DNA from: Brevundimonas vesicularis
GTDB taxonomy: Bacteria > Pseudomonadota > Alphaproteobacteria > Caulobacterales > Caulobacteraceae
Direction: 5' to 3'
DNA: 64,000 nt
NCBI RefSeq assembly: GCF_014204545.1
Contig: NZ_JACHLJ010000001.1
Span: 1,550,001-1,614,000 of the forward strand
In this document: positions 19,224-28,814 of the stretch, one piece after another
Numbering within the stretch: the stretch's first letter is position 1
Layout of the letters: each line of letters begins with the position of its first letter
Translations under genes and position numbers: made by a program
Notes under the pieces: generated by a model
The model's input: only the letters and a program-made list of their open reading frames with translations
Databases searched by the model: none
What the model was told of the DNA's origin: nothing

Positions 19224-19895
19224 TCACGCCTCCAACCGATATCCCGCCCCGCGCACGGTCTGCAGCATGGCGCGATCGAAGCCCTTGTCGATCTTGGAGC
19301 GCAGGCGGCTGATGTGGACATCGATGACGTTGGTCTGGGGGTCGAAATGATATTCCCAGACCTTTTCCAGCAACATGGTGCGCGTCACCGACTGGCCGGC
19401 GTGGCGCATCAGAAACTCCAGCAGTTGGAACTCGCGCGGCTGAAGATCGATCTCGGTCGTGCCGCGATGCACGGTGCGGCCGATCAGGTTCATTTCAAGG
19501 TCGCCGACCTTCAGCACGGTCTGGACGCCGCCGGTCTCGCGACGACGCGCCAACGCCTCGACCCGCGCGATCAGTTCGGCGAAGGCGTAGGGCTTGACCA
19601 GATAGTCGTCGGCGCCGGCCTTCAGGCCCGTGACCCGATCCTCGACCTCCCCCAGGGCCGACAGGAACAGGACCGGCGTCTGATCGCCGCCCTTGCGCAC
19701 CGTCTCGACCATGCCGACGCCGTCCAGGCGCGGCATCATCCGGTCCACCACGTAGACGTCGTAGCCGCCTTTTTGCGATTCCAGCAGGCCAAAGGCGCCA
19801 TCCACGGCGTGGGTGACCTCATGTCCGGCTTCGGACAGGCCCCGCACCATGGCGGTCGCCGCCTCGGCGTCATCCTCGACCACCAGAATCCGCAT
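19224..19895 (-). CDS. OmpR/PhoB-family response regulator
   Basis: 223 residues: receiver domain with acidic pocket EDD (7-9), phospho-acceptor Asp51 (VVDRMMP) and Lys in DDYLVKPYAF; C-terminal winged helix (QPREFQLLEFLMRHAGQSVTRTMLLEKVW..NVIDVHISRLR). The start at MRILVVEDD follows GGGAGGGG. It sits between a degP-type gene, whose terminator is just upstream, and its cognate kinase; envelope stress control is plausible by context. Confidence 0.95.
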   Translation of the reverse strand: MRILVVEDDAEAATAMVRGLSEAGHEVTHAVDGAFGLLESQKGGYDVYVVDRMMPRLDGVGMVETVRKGGDQTPVLFLSALGEVEDRVTGLKAGADDYLVKPYAFAELIARVEALARRRETGGVQTVLKVGDLEMNLIGRTVHRGTTEIDLQPREFQLLEFLMRHAGQSVTRTMLLEKVWEYHFDPQTNVIDVHISRLRSKIDKGFDRAMLQTVRGAGYRLEA

Positions 19896-19911
19896 CGAAA
19901 CCCCTCCCGGA

Positions 19912-19949
19912 ATCAAAATCGCCGCCGATGGTAGCGCATCGGCGGCGAT
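19912..19949 (-). terminator. Terminator after the DegP-type protease gene
   Basis: A 13-base perfect stem ATCGCCGCCGATG / CATCGGCGGCGAT with a 6-base loop, followed on the minus strand by TTTTGATT. It separates the protease transcript from the two-component genes, so the latter probably have their own promoter or depend on read-through. Confidence 0.8.
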
Positions 19950-19979
19950 TGACGAGTTAAGGCTTGGTCAGAATGCCGA

Positions 19980-21518
19980 TCATTCGCCGGTGGCGAACTT
20001 CAACGGCACCGGGCTGGTGCCCTGCGGCGTGCGCACGAACAGCAGGATGCTGGGACGACCCGCCTGTTTGGCCGCCGCCACCGCTGCGCGCAGATCGGCG
20101 GCGGACGTGATGTTGCGATCATTGGCGCGGGTGATGACGAAGCCCGGCTGGAAGCCGAGGCGCGCCGCAGCCGAACCCTGTTCGACGTTGGTGATCACGA
20201 CGCCGTTGACGCTGGCCGGCAGGCTGAAGCGCGAACGCGCGGCCGGCGTGATCGCGGTGACGGCGAGCCCTTCGATCGTGTCGCCCTGACCAGGCTGGCT
20301 CTGCCCCGGATTGGCGCTTCCGCCCTCTTCCGACGCAGCGAGCTCCTCTTCCGAAGGACGGGTGCCTGAGCGCACGTTCAGGGTCTGGCGACGACCGTCA
20401 CGAATCACTTCCAGGCGAATTGTGTCGCCCGGCTTGGCCGCGCCGACCCGACGGGTGGCTTCCTGGCTGTTCGCCACCGCCTGGCCGTTCACGCCGACCA
20501 GAAGGTCGCCGACCTGGACGCCGGCGCGCGAGGCCGGGCCGTCCTCGGTCACGCTTTCGATCAGAGCGCCCTTGAAGTCCTTGGGCTGGCCCAGGGCTTC
20601 CCAACCGTCGGGGCTAAGGGTGCGAAGACCCAGACCCACATAGCCGCGCTCGATCGATTGACCGCGCATCAGGCGTTCGGTGATCGCCTTAGCCGTCTCT
20701 GCCGGAATGGCGAAGCCGATCCCGACCGATCCGCCCGTGGGTGAATAGATGGCCGAGTTCACGCCGATGACGCGGCCGTGGATGTCGAAGGTCGGGCCGC
20801 CCGAGTTGCCCCGGTTGATGGCGGCGTCGATCTGGATGTAGTCGTTATAGCCCGACGGATCGATGTCGCGGGCCTTGGCAGAGACGATGCCCGCCGTGGC
20901 GGTGCCGCCCAGGCCGAAGGGGTTGCCGATGGCGATGACCCAGTCGCCCACGCGCGGCTCGGCCGTTTCTTCGAAGCTGACGTATTTGAAGTCGTTGCCC
21001 TCGACCTTGATCACCGCCAGGTCGGTGCCGGGATCGCGGCCGATCAGGCGGGCGGGCAGTTCGCGGCCGTCCGACATCTTGACCTTGATCTCGGTCGCGT
21101 CGGCGACGACGTGGTTGTTGGTGACGATGAAGCCGTCCTGCGAGATGAAGAAGCCCGAACCGGCGCCCTGGGTCGTCTGAGGCTCGTCATTGCCCTGACC
21201 GCCACGGCCTTGCGGCGGCACGAACTGGAACGGCAGGCCGGGAATCTGGAAGGCGCCGCCCTGGGGCTGGTCCACCTTGACCGTCACGTCGATCTGAACG
21301 ACGGCGGGCGAGACCTGGTCGAAGATGGTCGCGAAGCTGCTGGGCGCGCCTGGCGGAGGCGTGAAGGCGTCGCCGTTGGCCGGGACCGGGGTGATCCGGT
21401 TCACCGCCTGCGGTTCCGCGTGCGCGCCGGGCCAGTTGATGACGCCGCCGGCGGTCGCCGCCGCCGCCAGGGTCAGGCCGGCCGCGGCCCCGAGAATGAA
21501 CTCCTTGCGCTTCAGCAT
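19980..21518 (-). CDS. degP: DegP/HtrA-family periplasmic serine protease
   Basis: 512 residues. N-terminal hydrophobic export signal (about 8-28), trypsin-like domain with catalytic His136 (TNNHVV), Asp166 (GTDLAV) and Ser239 (GNSGGP), then two PDZ domains (about 290-385 and 420-505). Acts as envelope protease and chaperone. The neighbourhood (cytochrome c maturation, then regulator, kinase, glnE) matches the arrangement known in other alphaproteobacteria such as rhizobia. Confidence 0.95.
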   Translation of the reverse strand: MLKRKEFILGAAAGLTLAAAATAGGVINWPGAHAEPQAVNRITPVPANGDAFTPPPGAPSSFATIFDQVSPAVVQIDVTVKVDQPQGGAFQIPGLPFQFVPPQGRGGQGNDEPQTTQGAGSGFFISQDGFIVTNNHVVADATEIKVKMSDGRELPARLIGRDPGTDLAVIKVEGNDFKYVSFEETAEPRVGDWVIAIGNPFGLGGTATAGIVSAKARDIDPSGYNDYIQIDAAINRGNSGGPTFDIHGRVIGVNSAIYSPTGGSVGIGFAIPAETAKAITERLMRGQSIERGYVGLGLRTLSPDGWEALGQPKDFKGALIESVTEDGPASRAGVQVGDLLVGVNGQAVANSQEATRRVGAAKPGDTIRLEVIRDGRRQTLNVRSGTRPSEEELAASEEGGSANPGQSQPGQGDTIEGLAVTAITPAARSRFSLPASVNGVVITNVEQGSAAARLGFQPGFVITRANDRNITSAADLRAAVAAAKQAGRPSILLFVRTPQGTSPVPLKFATGE

Positions 21519-21626
21519 CGTGGTCCTTGCGATCCTCTTGTCCAGCGCCAGACGGGCGCCGGTTACGCGATTGATATAGGCCGAACCAGCTTTGCGCCAA
21601 TCCCGACCGCCGATCGTTGATCTCGA

Positions 21627-22133
21627 CTAGCGCCCGTCGTGAGGCGAGGTTGCGTCAGGATCGCGGCGAAGCTTCTCATTTCGTAGAACTTCGTCCAGCC
21701 GGCGTTCTTCTTCGGGCGTCAGGGGGACGGCCTCGACCGGACGACGGCGTGCGCGCAGAGCCAGAACGGCGACGGCCAGCAAAACCAGGACAAACGGGCC
21801 GAACCACAACAGCCAGGTCCCCGCCCGAACCGGCGGGGTGAACAGCACATAGTCGCCGAAGCGCCGCACCAGATCGTCGCGCACGGCCTGATCCGACGCG
21901 CCGGCCGCGATCTCCTCGCGGATCAGGCGGCGCATGTCGCCAGCGACGCCAGCCGGGCTGTCGGCGATGGCCTCGTGCTGGCAAACGACGCAGCGGACGT
22001 CCTTGAACAGGGCCTGGGCGCGGGCCTCCTGGGTCGCATCGGCCAACGGACGGTCGGGCGCGGCGGGTGGTTCGGCCGCCGTCAGCATCAGCGCCAGGAT
22101 CGGCGCGGCCAGCAGGATCGCCAGGCGCCTCAT
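21627..22133 (-). CDS. ccmH: Cytochrome c maturation protein CcmH (CycL)
   Basis: 168 residues. Signal peptide, then the thiol motif RCVVCQ (two Cys separated by two residues) that reduces apocytochrome c for haem attachment, and a C-terminal transmembrane helix (TWLLWFGPFVLVLLAVAVLALRA). The start MRRLAILLA overlaps the ccmF stop as ATGA. Confidence 0.95.
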   Translation of the reverse strand: MRRLAILLAAPILALMLTAAEPPAAPDRPLADATQEARAQALFKDVRCVVCQHEAIADSPAGVAGDMRRLIREEIAAGASDQAVRDDLVRRFGDYVLFTPPVRAGTWLLWFGPFVLVLLAVAVLALRARRRPVEAVPLTPEEERRLDEVLRNEKLRRDPDATSPHDGR

Positions 22134-24118
22134 GCGGTCTTGCGCCGGCGCGCGGCGATCCCGAGCCTGAGACGGCGATCCAGCAGCGACAGCACCCCGC
22201 CGAAGGCCATGATCATCGGCCCCAGGAAGATCAGTCGCGCCCAGGGGTTCCAATATAGACGCACGACCCAGGCCGGCTGTTCGGGACTGCCAGCGCGTTC
22301 GCCGATCACGACATAGACGTCGTCCAGACCTCGGAAATCGAGCCCGACCTCGGTGGTGGTCTGACCGCCTGCGGGGAAGAAGCGGCGCTCGGCTGTCACG
22401 GCGCTGGCGCGGCCTTGATCGTTCGTGGCGCGCACGGTCAGGCGGCCCTGCTCGGCCAGATAGTTCGGTCCTTCGACGACGCGCACGTCGTCCAGGGTCA
22501 CAGTCCAGGGGCCGGCGGCAACGCTCTGGCCCAGCGAGACGGCGCGGGCGGCCTCGGCCTTGAAGCCCGTCTCGACCACCGCCCCCAGGATGAAGACGCC
22601 CAGCCCCAAATGCGCCAGGGTCATACCCCAGGCGCCCATGGGCAGCCCCTTCAGTCGGCGCACCGTCTCGGCCATCGAGGCGCGGAACAGGCGGGCGCGT
22701 TCGGCGACTTCCGACAGCGATCCCAGGATCAGCCACAGACCCAGGCCGATCCCGGCTGCGGCGAAGGCCTTCCTGGGCTCCCACAAGGCGTAGGCCGCCA
22801 GGGCGCCGACGATCGCCAGACCCGCCGCGACGGCCAGGCGCTGCATCGCGCCGGGCAGGTCGCCGCGCTTCCAGGCCAGCAGCGGCCCGGCCGGCAAAAT
22901 CAGGAAGGCGACCATCATCAGCGGGGTGAAGGTGGCGGCGAAATAGGGCGGGCCGACCGAGATGGTCGCGCCGGACGCCGCCTCCAAAATCAGCGGATAG
23001 AGGGTGCCTAGCAATACGGTCGCGGCCGCCGCCGTCAGAAACAGATTGTTCAGGACCAACGCGCCCTCGCGGCTGACCGGCGCGAACAGGCCCCCGCCCT
23101 TCAGCTGCGGCGCGCGCCAGGCGAACAGGGCGAAGGCGGCACCGGCCGTGACGCCGAGAATGGCCAGCAGCATCAGTCCGCGCTGGGGATCGACGGCGAA
23201 GGCGTGGACGGATGTCAGCACGCCCGAGCGCACCAAAAAGGCGCCCAGCATCGAGAAGGTGAAGGCCAGCAGGGCCAGAAACACGGTCCAGCCCGCCAGC
23301 GCGCCGCGCCGCTCGGTCACGACCGCGCTGTGCAACAGGGCCGCGCCCGCCAGCCACGGCATGAAGGAGGCGTTCTCGACAGGATCCCAGAACCACCAAC
23401 CGCCCCAGCCCAGCTCGTAATAGGCCCAGAAGGAGCCCAGGGTGATGCCGACGGTCAGGAAGGCCCAGCTGGCCAGCGCCCAGGGTCGAACCCAGCGCCC
23501 CCAGGCGGGCCAGAAAGCGGTCTGCGCCCGTCCCTCGATCAGCGCTGCGACCGCCAAGGAGAAGCAGACCGAGAACCCGACGTAGCCGGCGTAGAGCAGC
23601 GGCGGATGCACGGCCAGGGCCGGGTCCTGCAATAGCGGGTTCAGCGACGCGCCCTGGAACGGCGCGGGGTCCAGACGGGTGAAGGGGCTGGAGGTGAAGA
23701 CGGCGAAGGCCAGGAACAGCGAGCCCAGCGCGCCCTGCACCGCCACGGCCGAGGCCTTCAGCCCGAACGGCAGGCCGCGCGCCCGCGCCAGCGCCCCGCC
23801 GAAGACGGTCAGCACCAGACACCACAGCAGAAGCGACCCCTCATGGCTGCCCCAGGCGCCAGCGACCTTGTAGAGCATCGGCTTGTCGGTGTGGCTGTTG
23901 GCCGCCACGTTGGAGACCGAGAAGTCGGACACCACAAAGGCGTAGATCAGAGCTGCGAAACTGAGCGCGACCGCCGCCGCCGCCGCCAAAGCCGCGCCCT
24001 GGGCGGCCCCGGCCAAGACCGGGCTGCGCCGCGCGCGCCCGGCCGCCGAAAGCCCGGTCTGCAGGATCGACAGCGCCAGCGCCAGCGCCAGGGCGAAGGC
24101 CCCAAGCTCGGCGATCAT
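22130..24118 (-). CDS. ccmF: Cytochrome c haem lyase subunit CcmF
   Basis: 662-residue multi-span inner-membrane protein that receives haem from CcmE and joins it to apocytochrome c with CcmH/CcmI. The tryptophan-rich haem-handling motif is seen as WGGWWFWDPVENASFMPWL near residue 235, with conserved His residues in periplasmic loops such as SHEGSLLLW. It overlaps ccmE and ccmH by 4 bases each. Confidence 0.97.
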   Translation of the reverse strand: MIAELGAFALALALALSILQTGLSAAGRARRSPVLAGAAQGAALAAAAAVALSFAALIYAFVVSDFSVSNVAANSHTDKPMLYKVAGAWGSHEGSLLLWCLVLTVFGGALARARGLPFGLKASAVAVQGALGSLFLAFAVFTSSPFTRLDPAPFQGASLNPLLQDPALAVHPPLLYAGYVGFSVCFSLAVAALIEGRAQTAFWPAWGRWVRPWALASWAFLTVGITLGSFWAYYELGWGGWWFWDPVENASFMPWLAGAALLHSAVVTERRGALAGWTVFLALLAFTFSMLGAFLVRSGVLTSVHAFAVDPQRGLMLLAILGVTAGAAFALFAWRAPQLKGGGLFAPVSREGALVLNNLFLTAAAATVLLGTLYPLILEAASGATISVGPPYFAATFTPLMMVAFLILPAGPLLAWKRGDLPGAMQRLAVAAGLAIVGALAAYALWEPRKAFAAAGIGLGLWLILGSLSEVAERARLFRASMAETVRRLKGLPMGAWGMTLAHLGLGVFILGAVVETGFKAEAARAVSLGQSVAAGPWTVTLDDVRVVEGPNYLAEQGRLTVRATNDQGRASAVTAERRFFPAGGQTTTEVGLDFRGLDDVYVVIGERAGSPEQPAWVVRLYWNPWARLIFLGPMIMAFGGVLSLLDRRLRLGIAARRRKTA

Positions 24119-24621
24119 AAGCGCGTCGGCGCGCTATCGGCCTGCGGCCTAGTTGAGCGCGTTTCGGGACCGTCCGGCCGCCACTCGCCCTTTTCCTTCA
24201 GACGGTCGGCGACCTCGCGCGGCATATAGTTCTCGTCGTGCTTGGCCAGGACCTGGCTGGCGTGGAAGGTGCGGTCGGCGCCGAAGGCCCCTTGCGCCAC
24301 GATCCCCTGCCCTTCGCGGAACAGATCGGGCAGGTCGCCGTGATAGACGACGCGGGTCGTGGCGGCGTTGTCGGTGACGACGAAGGCGACCACGCCGTCG
24401 CCGGTCTTTTGCACGCTGCCGGCCTCGACCAGACCGCCCAGGCGGATGTTGCGGCCCTCCGGCGCCTTGTCGGCGGTGGCCTCGGACGGCGAATAGAAGA
24501 AGGTCACGCTGTCCTGCATCGCCCACAGCGACAGGCCGACCGCCAGCGCCAGGATCGGCGCCACGGCGGCGACGACCCACAGGCGGCGACGCGCCTTCGG
24601 CGATTTGGGCAGCCAGCTCAT
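24115..24621 (-). CDS. ccmE: Cytochrome c maturation haem chaperone CcmE
   Basis: 168 residues: N-terminal membrane anchor (RRLWVVAAVAPILALAVGLSLWAM) and an OB-fold. The haem-binding motif is LAKHDENYMP near 130, with the covalent His and the Tyr ligand. The start at MSWLPKSPKARRR was chosen because upstream residues have no family match. Confidence 0.96.
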   Translation of the reverse strand: MSWLPKSPKARRRLWVVAAVAPILALAVGLSLWAMQDSVTFFYSPSEATADKAPEGRNIRLGGLVEAGSVQKTGDGVVAFVVTDNAATTRVVYHGDLPDLFREGQGIVAQGAFGADRTFHASQVLAKHDENYMPREVADRLKEKGEWRPDGPETRSTRPQADSAPTRL

Positions 24622-24691
24622 GCGACGGACATTCCGGATTCCAGGGACGGACCGGCGGCATATACCGCCGTCGTCGCGCAGGACCAACGCG

Positions 24692-25510
24692 TCATTGCGC
24701 GCCGCCCCTCGGCAGTCGGCGTTCCAGATCCAGACGGCGCGGATCGGCCGGGTCGAGCGCGGCGATCAGCGGCGTCCACAGGGTGCGAGCCTCAACGGCG
24801 TCGCCGCGCCGCAACGCGGCCTCGCCCAGGAAGAAGCGCGCGCCGAGCTGATCTGGGTCCAGCTTCAAGGCCTCGCGGAAGGCGGCCTCGGCATCGCCGC
24901 CGATCTGGTTGTCGTTGGCGACGACCAGGCTTTCGCCCAGGCGCGCCCAGGCCTGGGCGTCACGGGGATCCAGGGCGATCAGGCGACGAAAGGCGGAGGC
25001 GGCGCCCAGCGGATCGCCGGCGGCGAAGCGGGCCGCGCCCAGCATGGCTAGCGCCTGCCGATCCTTGGGCCGCTCCTGAACGACCCGCGCGGTCACCGCC
25101 GCCAACTGCGCCGGCTCCAGCCGATCCAGATTGGCCGCCCAATCGTCGACGCGTCGCTCATAGGCCTGATCCGGCAGGCCGGGCGAGCCGGTGAAAACAT
25201 AGAGGCCCAGGGCGGCCGCGACGGTCACGCCGATCCCGCCCAGCACCCAGAACCGATCGCGAGCGCCGGCCACCGGGGTCGTGGTCGCCGAACCGGCGAG
25301 AAGCCGCCGCCCCGCCTCAGCGCGCGCGCCTACATAGGCCGCCTCGTCCAGCAGGCCGCGCGCCTTCAGCCGATCCAGTTCCTCGATCTCGCGCGAGCCG
25401 GCCTGGGTTTCGGCTCCAGCCGCCGGATCGGCGCCGCGCCGCGCGCCGGTCAGCACCAGCAGGGCGGCCAGAGCCGCCGCCAGTCCCGTCATTATCCAGA
25501 AGACGATCAT
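24692..25510 (-). CDS. ccmI: Cytochrome c maturation protein CcmI (CycH)
   Basis: 272 residues. Begins MIVFWIMTGLAAALAALLVL (first membrane helix), a cytosolic ELDRLKARGLLDEAAYVGAR loop, a second helix near 90-108, then tetratricopeptide repeats (about 135-250). It presents apocytochrome c to CcmF/CcmH. First gene of ccmIEFH. Confidence 0.92.
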   Translation of the reverse strand: MIVFWIMTGLAAALAALLVLTGARRGADPAAGAETQAGSREIEELDRLKARGLLDEAAYVGARAEAGRRLLAGSATTTPVAGARDRFWVLGGIGVTVAAALGLYVFTGSPGLPDQAYERRVDDWAANLDRLEPAQLAAVTARVVQERPKDRQALAMLGAARFAAGDPLGAASAFRRLIALDPRDAQAWARLGESLVVANDNQIGGDAEAAFREALKLDPDQLGARFFLGEAALRRGDAVEARTLWTPLIAALDPADPRRLDLERRLPRGGAQ

Positions 25511-25554
25511 CCTCGCCGTCTAACCCATCCGCGAACGTCGGGCGAGGCGTCGTT

Positions 25555-26910
25555 TCAGCCCAGCCGCGCCATTTCCGCCGAGGCCGCGCGTCGCCTGACC
25601 GCGCGCGCCGCATCCAGCGCCTCGATCACGGTCAGGAACCGCGCCACGACCCCGATCAGACGCAGCACATGGTCGGGATTTTCGGCCTCGCCATCCGACA
25701 GACTGTTCAGCGCCTCGTCGGACCAGGTGGAGAGGTAGTCGGTCAGGTCGGCCTTCAGTCCCGAGCGATCGGCTTCGCAGCCGAAGGTGACAGCCGCGCC
25801 GCGCAGGGCCGCCACCGCCGCCAGCAGGGCCGCCGCCGCCTCGATCGGTTCGCCCTCGGCCGGCGCCTCCAGCCAGGGCGACATCCGCGTCATCCGGCCG
25901 GTGATGACCTGACGCTTCATCGGCAGGGCGGCGTGGACGGCGCTGGAGGCGGACTTCATCAGGCCGGAAAGCTGGCCCGACACCTGGACCCGCGCCATCC
26001 GCGCCGCCTTGCCCCAGCTGGAATCGGGCCGCACCTGCAGGCTGAGGTCCATCTCGGCCAGCACGCCGGCGCACCAGTTGACGTCGTCCACCACGCCCAG
26101 CATCGCGGTCTCGCCCAGCGACGAACGGACCACGCCGGCGATCTTCTGCACCCGCGCCTGGACGGAGGTCAGCAGCCGCTCGACGAAGACGCCCATCTCG
26201 GAGTGGCTGAGGGTGATTTCGCGGTCTGCGAGGCGGCTGGTCCGCGTCACGACCCGCAGCATCCGCTCGGCGTCCGCCACATGGGCGAACAGGATGTCGA
26301 TCATGCGCCGCCCGCCGTCCGGCGACATCGCCAGACAGTCCTGGATCAGCAGCCTCAAACCCGCGAGCTGGTTGTCGTCGGGGCGTTCCAGCCAGACGGG
26401 CAGGCGCGGCAAGGCGCTGCGGGCCAGAGGCGTCAGGTCGAAACAACCGGCCAGTTCGACCGGAGTGGATGGTGGCTGGTCATCGGCGGGGCGCTGAAAC
26501 TCCGGCCAGACGTCGCGCGGCCGGTCGCGCAGCACGGCGGCCGCCTTTGCGCACAGCCGATCGGCGGCCAGGGTCCATTCGCCGTCCACGGCCACGGCGC
26601 CGTCAAGCAGGGGCAGGAAATCCTCCTCGCCCCGCACCGCCTCGCGCCAGACCCGGTTCAGGACCCGAGGCGGAAAGACCAGGGCCGGCACGCCGTCGGC
26701 GCGCGGCTGAAACAGCGGCAGCAGGGGGGCGAAGGCCGTGCCGCGACGGGCGCGATCGCGCGCCTCTGCGGCGACGATGTTCGCCAGTTCGGCCGCCTTG
26801 TCGCCCTTCAGCGCCGCCACGGCCGCGCCCAGCATCCCCAGCGATGCGTCGGGACAGGCCTCGACGATCGCCGTCAGAGCGGCGTGGTGGGCGGCGGACA
26901 GGGACGGCAC
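25555..26910 (-). CDS. Conserved hypothetical protein, 451 residues, mostly helical
   Basis: No family recognised. The protein is Ala/Leu/Arg-rich with long predicted helices and no signal peptide or membrane segment, so it is probably cytosolic. The GTG at 26910 is taken as start because GGCAGGAG lies 5 bases upstream; a TTG five codons earlier would bury that site. It ends 44 bases before ccmI on the same strand and could be co-transcribed with it. Confidence 0.75.
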   Translation of the reverse strand: MPSLSAAHHAALTAIVEACPDASLGMLGAAVAALKGDKAAELANIVAAEARDRARRGTAFAPLLPLFQPRADGVPALVFPPRVLNRVWREAVRGEEDFLPLLDGAVAVDGEWTLAADRLCAKAAAVLRDRPRDVWPEFQRPADDQPPSTPVELAGCFDLTPLARSALPRLPVWLERPDDNQLAGLRLLIQDCLAMSPDGGRRMIDILFAHVADAERMLRVVTRTSRLADREITLSHSEMGVFVERLLTSVQARVQKIAGVVRSSLGETAMLGVVDDVNWCAGVLAEMDLSLQVRPDSSWGKAARMARVQVSGQLSGLMKSASSAVHAALPMKRQVITGRMTRMSPWLEAPAEGEPIEAAAALLAAVAALRGAAVTFGCEADRSGLKADLTDYLSTWSDEALNSLSDGEAENPDHVLRLIGVVARFLTVIEALDAARAVRRRAASAEMARLG

Positions 26911-27075
26911 GAAAGCTCCTGCCAAAACTCAACTCAGGCCGGCACCGTGCGACAATCGGGTTAACAACGACTTGGCGTCTATTGAGACGGCGCCGCCACT
27001 TGAGTCAGGCGTCAGGCACGCCATATTGCCGCCACACCCGGCCCGCGCCGCCGCGCGCGCCGGAAAGGAAAGCCC

Positions 27076-28008
27076 ATGCCCGTAATCGAGATCGACGGCC
27101 TGACCAAGACCTACAAGTCAGGGCATCAGGCGCTGAAGCGCATCGACCTGACGATCAACAAGGGCGAGATTTTCGCCCTGCTGGGACCGAACGGCGCGGG
27201 CAAGACCACGCTGATCTCCATCGTCTGCGGCATCGTCACGCCCACGACCGGGACCGTGGTCGCCGACGGCCATGACATCCAGTCCGATTTCCGCGCCGCC
27301 CGCACCAAGATCGGCCTGGTGCCACAGGAGCTGACCACCGACGCCTTCGAGACCGTGCTGGCCACCGTCACCTTCAGCCGGGGCCTGTTCGGCAAGGCGC
27401 CGAACCCCGCCTTCATCGAAGGCGTGCTGAAAGACCTCTCGCTGTGGGACAAGCGCGACTCCAAGATCATGACCCTGTCGGGCGGGATGAAGCGGCGGGT
27501 GATGATCGCCAAGGCCCTGAGCCACGAGCCGGACATCCTGTTCCTGGACGAGCCCACCGCCGGGGTCGATGTCGAGCTGCGCCGCGACATGTGGGCCATG
27601 GTCAGGAAGCTGCGCGAGCGCGGCGTGACCATCATCCTGACGACCCATTACATCGAAGAAGCCGAAGAGATGGCCGACCGGGTGGGCGTGATCCTGAAGG
27701 GCGAGCTGATCCTGGTCGAAGAGAAGTCGGCCCTGATGAAGAAGCTGGGCAAGAAGACCCTGACGCTGAACCTGATCGAGCCGTTGGGCGCCCTGCCCGC
27801 CGACCTGTCCGACTGGGACCTGACGTTGAAGAACGAGGGCGGAGAGCTGGAGTACAGTTTCGACGCCAACGCTGACGATACGGGCGTGCCGTCGCTGATC
27901 CGCCGGCTTGAGGCGCTGAACATCGGCTTCAAGGACTTGAACACCCGCCAGAGCTCGCTGGAAGACATCTTCGTCAGCCTGGTCCACCAGAACGGAGCAG
28001 CGGCATGA
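27076..28008 (+). CDS. ABC transporter ATP-binding protein (ABC-2 / YadG-type exporter)
   Basis: 310 residues. Walker [10 protein letters not shown] (near 38), Q-loop LVPQE, signature LSGGMKRR, Walker [13 protein letters not shown] and H-loop [14 protein letters not shown] are intact; a C-terminal extension of about 80 residues is typical of DrrA/YadG proteins. It overlaps the permease gene as ATGA. Substrate unknown. Confidence 0.95.
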   Translation: MPVIEIDGLTKTYKSGHQALKRIDLTINKGEIFALLGPNGAGKTTLISIVCGIVTPTTGTVVADGHDIQSDFRAARTKIGLVPQELTTDAFETVLATVTFSRGLFGKAPNPAFIEGVLKDLSLWDKRDSKIMTLSGGMKRRVMIAKALSHEPDILFLDEPTAGVDVELRRDMWAMVRKLRERGVTIILTTHYIEEAEEMADRVGVILKGELILVEEKSALMKKLGKKTLTLNLIEPLGALPADLSDWDLTLKNEGGELEYSFDANADDTGVPSLIRRLEALNIGFKDLNTRQSSLEDIFVSLVHQNGAAA

Positions 28009-28772
28009 CCTTCAACGGATATGGCGTCTGGGCCATCTATCGCTTCGAGATGGCGCGGGCGCTGCGCACCCTATGGCAGAGCGTGGTCACGCCCGTCATC
28101 ACCACGGCCCTGTATTTCGTTGTCTTCGGCGGCGCGATCGGCAGCCGGATGCAACAGGTGGACGGCGTGCCCTACGGCGCCTTCATCGTGCCGGGGCTGA
28201 TCATGCTCAGCCTGTTCACACAGTCGATCTTCAACGCCTCGTTCGGCATCTATTTCCCCAAGTTCACGGGGACGATCTACGAAATCCTGTCGGCGCCGGT
28301 GTCGTCGCTGGAGATCGTGCTGGCCTATGTCGGCGCGGCGGCGACCAAGTCGGCGGTGCTGGGCCTGATCATTCTGGCCACGGCGGCCTTCTTCGTGCCG
28401 CTGCAGATCCTGCATCCGGTCTGGATGATGGCCTTGTTGATCCTGATTTCGGTGACCTTCAGCCTGTTCGGCTTCATCATCGGGGTCTGGGCCAATGGGT
28501 TCGAGCAGCTTCAGATGATCCCGATGCTGGTCGTGACGCCCCTGACCTTCCTGGGCGGCGCCTTCTATTCCATCGACATGCTGCCGGACGGCTGGCGCAC
28601 GGTGACCCTGTTCAACCCTGTGGTCTATCTGATCTCGGGCTTCCGCTGGGCCTTCTATGGTCAGGGGGATGTGGCCATCGGCGTCAGCGTCGCCGCCACC
28701 CTGGCCTTCTTCGCCGTCTGCCTGGGCATCGTCATGTGGATGTTCAAGACCGGCTACCGGCTCAAGAACTGA
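28005..28772 (+). CDS. ABC-2 type transporter permease (YadH-like)
   Basis: 255 residues with six predicted transmembrane helices. [28 protein letters not shown] and [30 protein letters not shown] are ABC-2 permease signatures. It forms the export channel with the preceding ATPase; substrate unknown. Confidence 0.93.
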   Translation: MTFNGYGVWAIYRFEMARALRTLWQSVVTPVITTALYFVVFGGAIGSRMQQVDGVPYGAFIVPGLIMLSLFTQSIFNASFGIYFPKFTGTIYEILSAPVSSLEIVLAYVGAAATKSAVLGLIILATAAFFVPLQILHPVWMMALLILISVTFSLFGFIIGVWANGFEQLQMIPMLVVTPLTFLGGAFYSIDMLPDGWRTVTLFNPVVYLISGFRWAFYGQGDVAIGVSVAATLAFFAVCLGIVMWMFKTGYRLKN

Positions 28773-28814
28773 TCCGTCACGAAACGGGCCAGATCGCCAG
28801 CGATTGAGAAGACC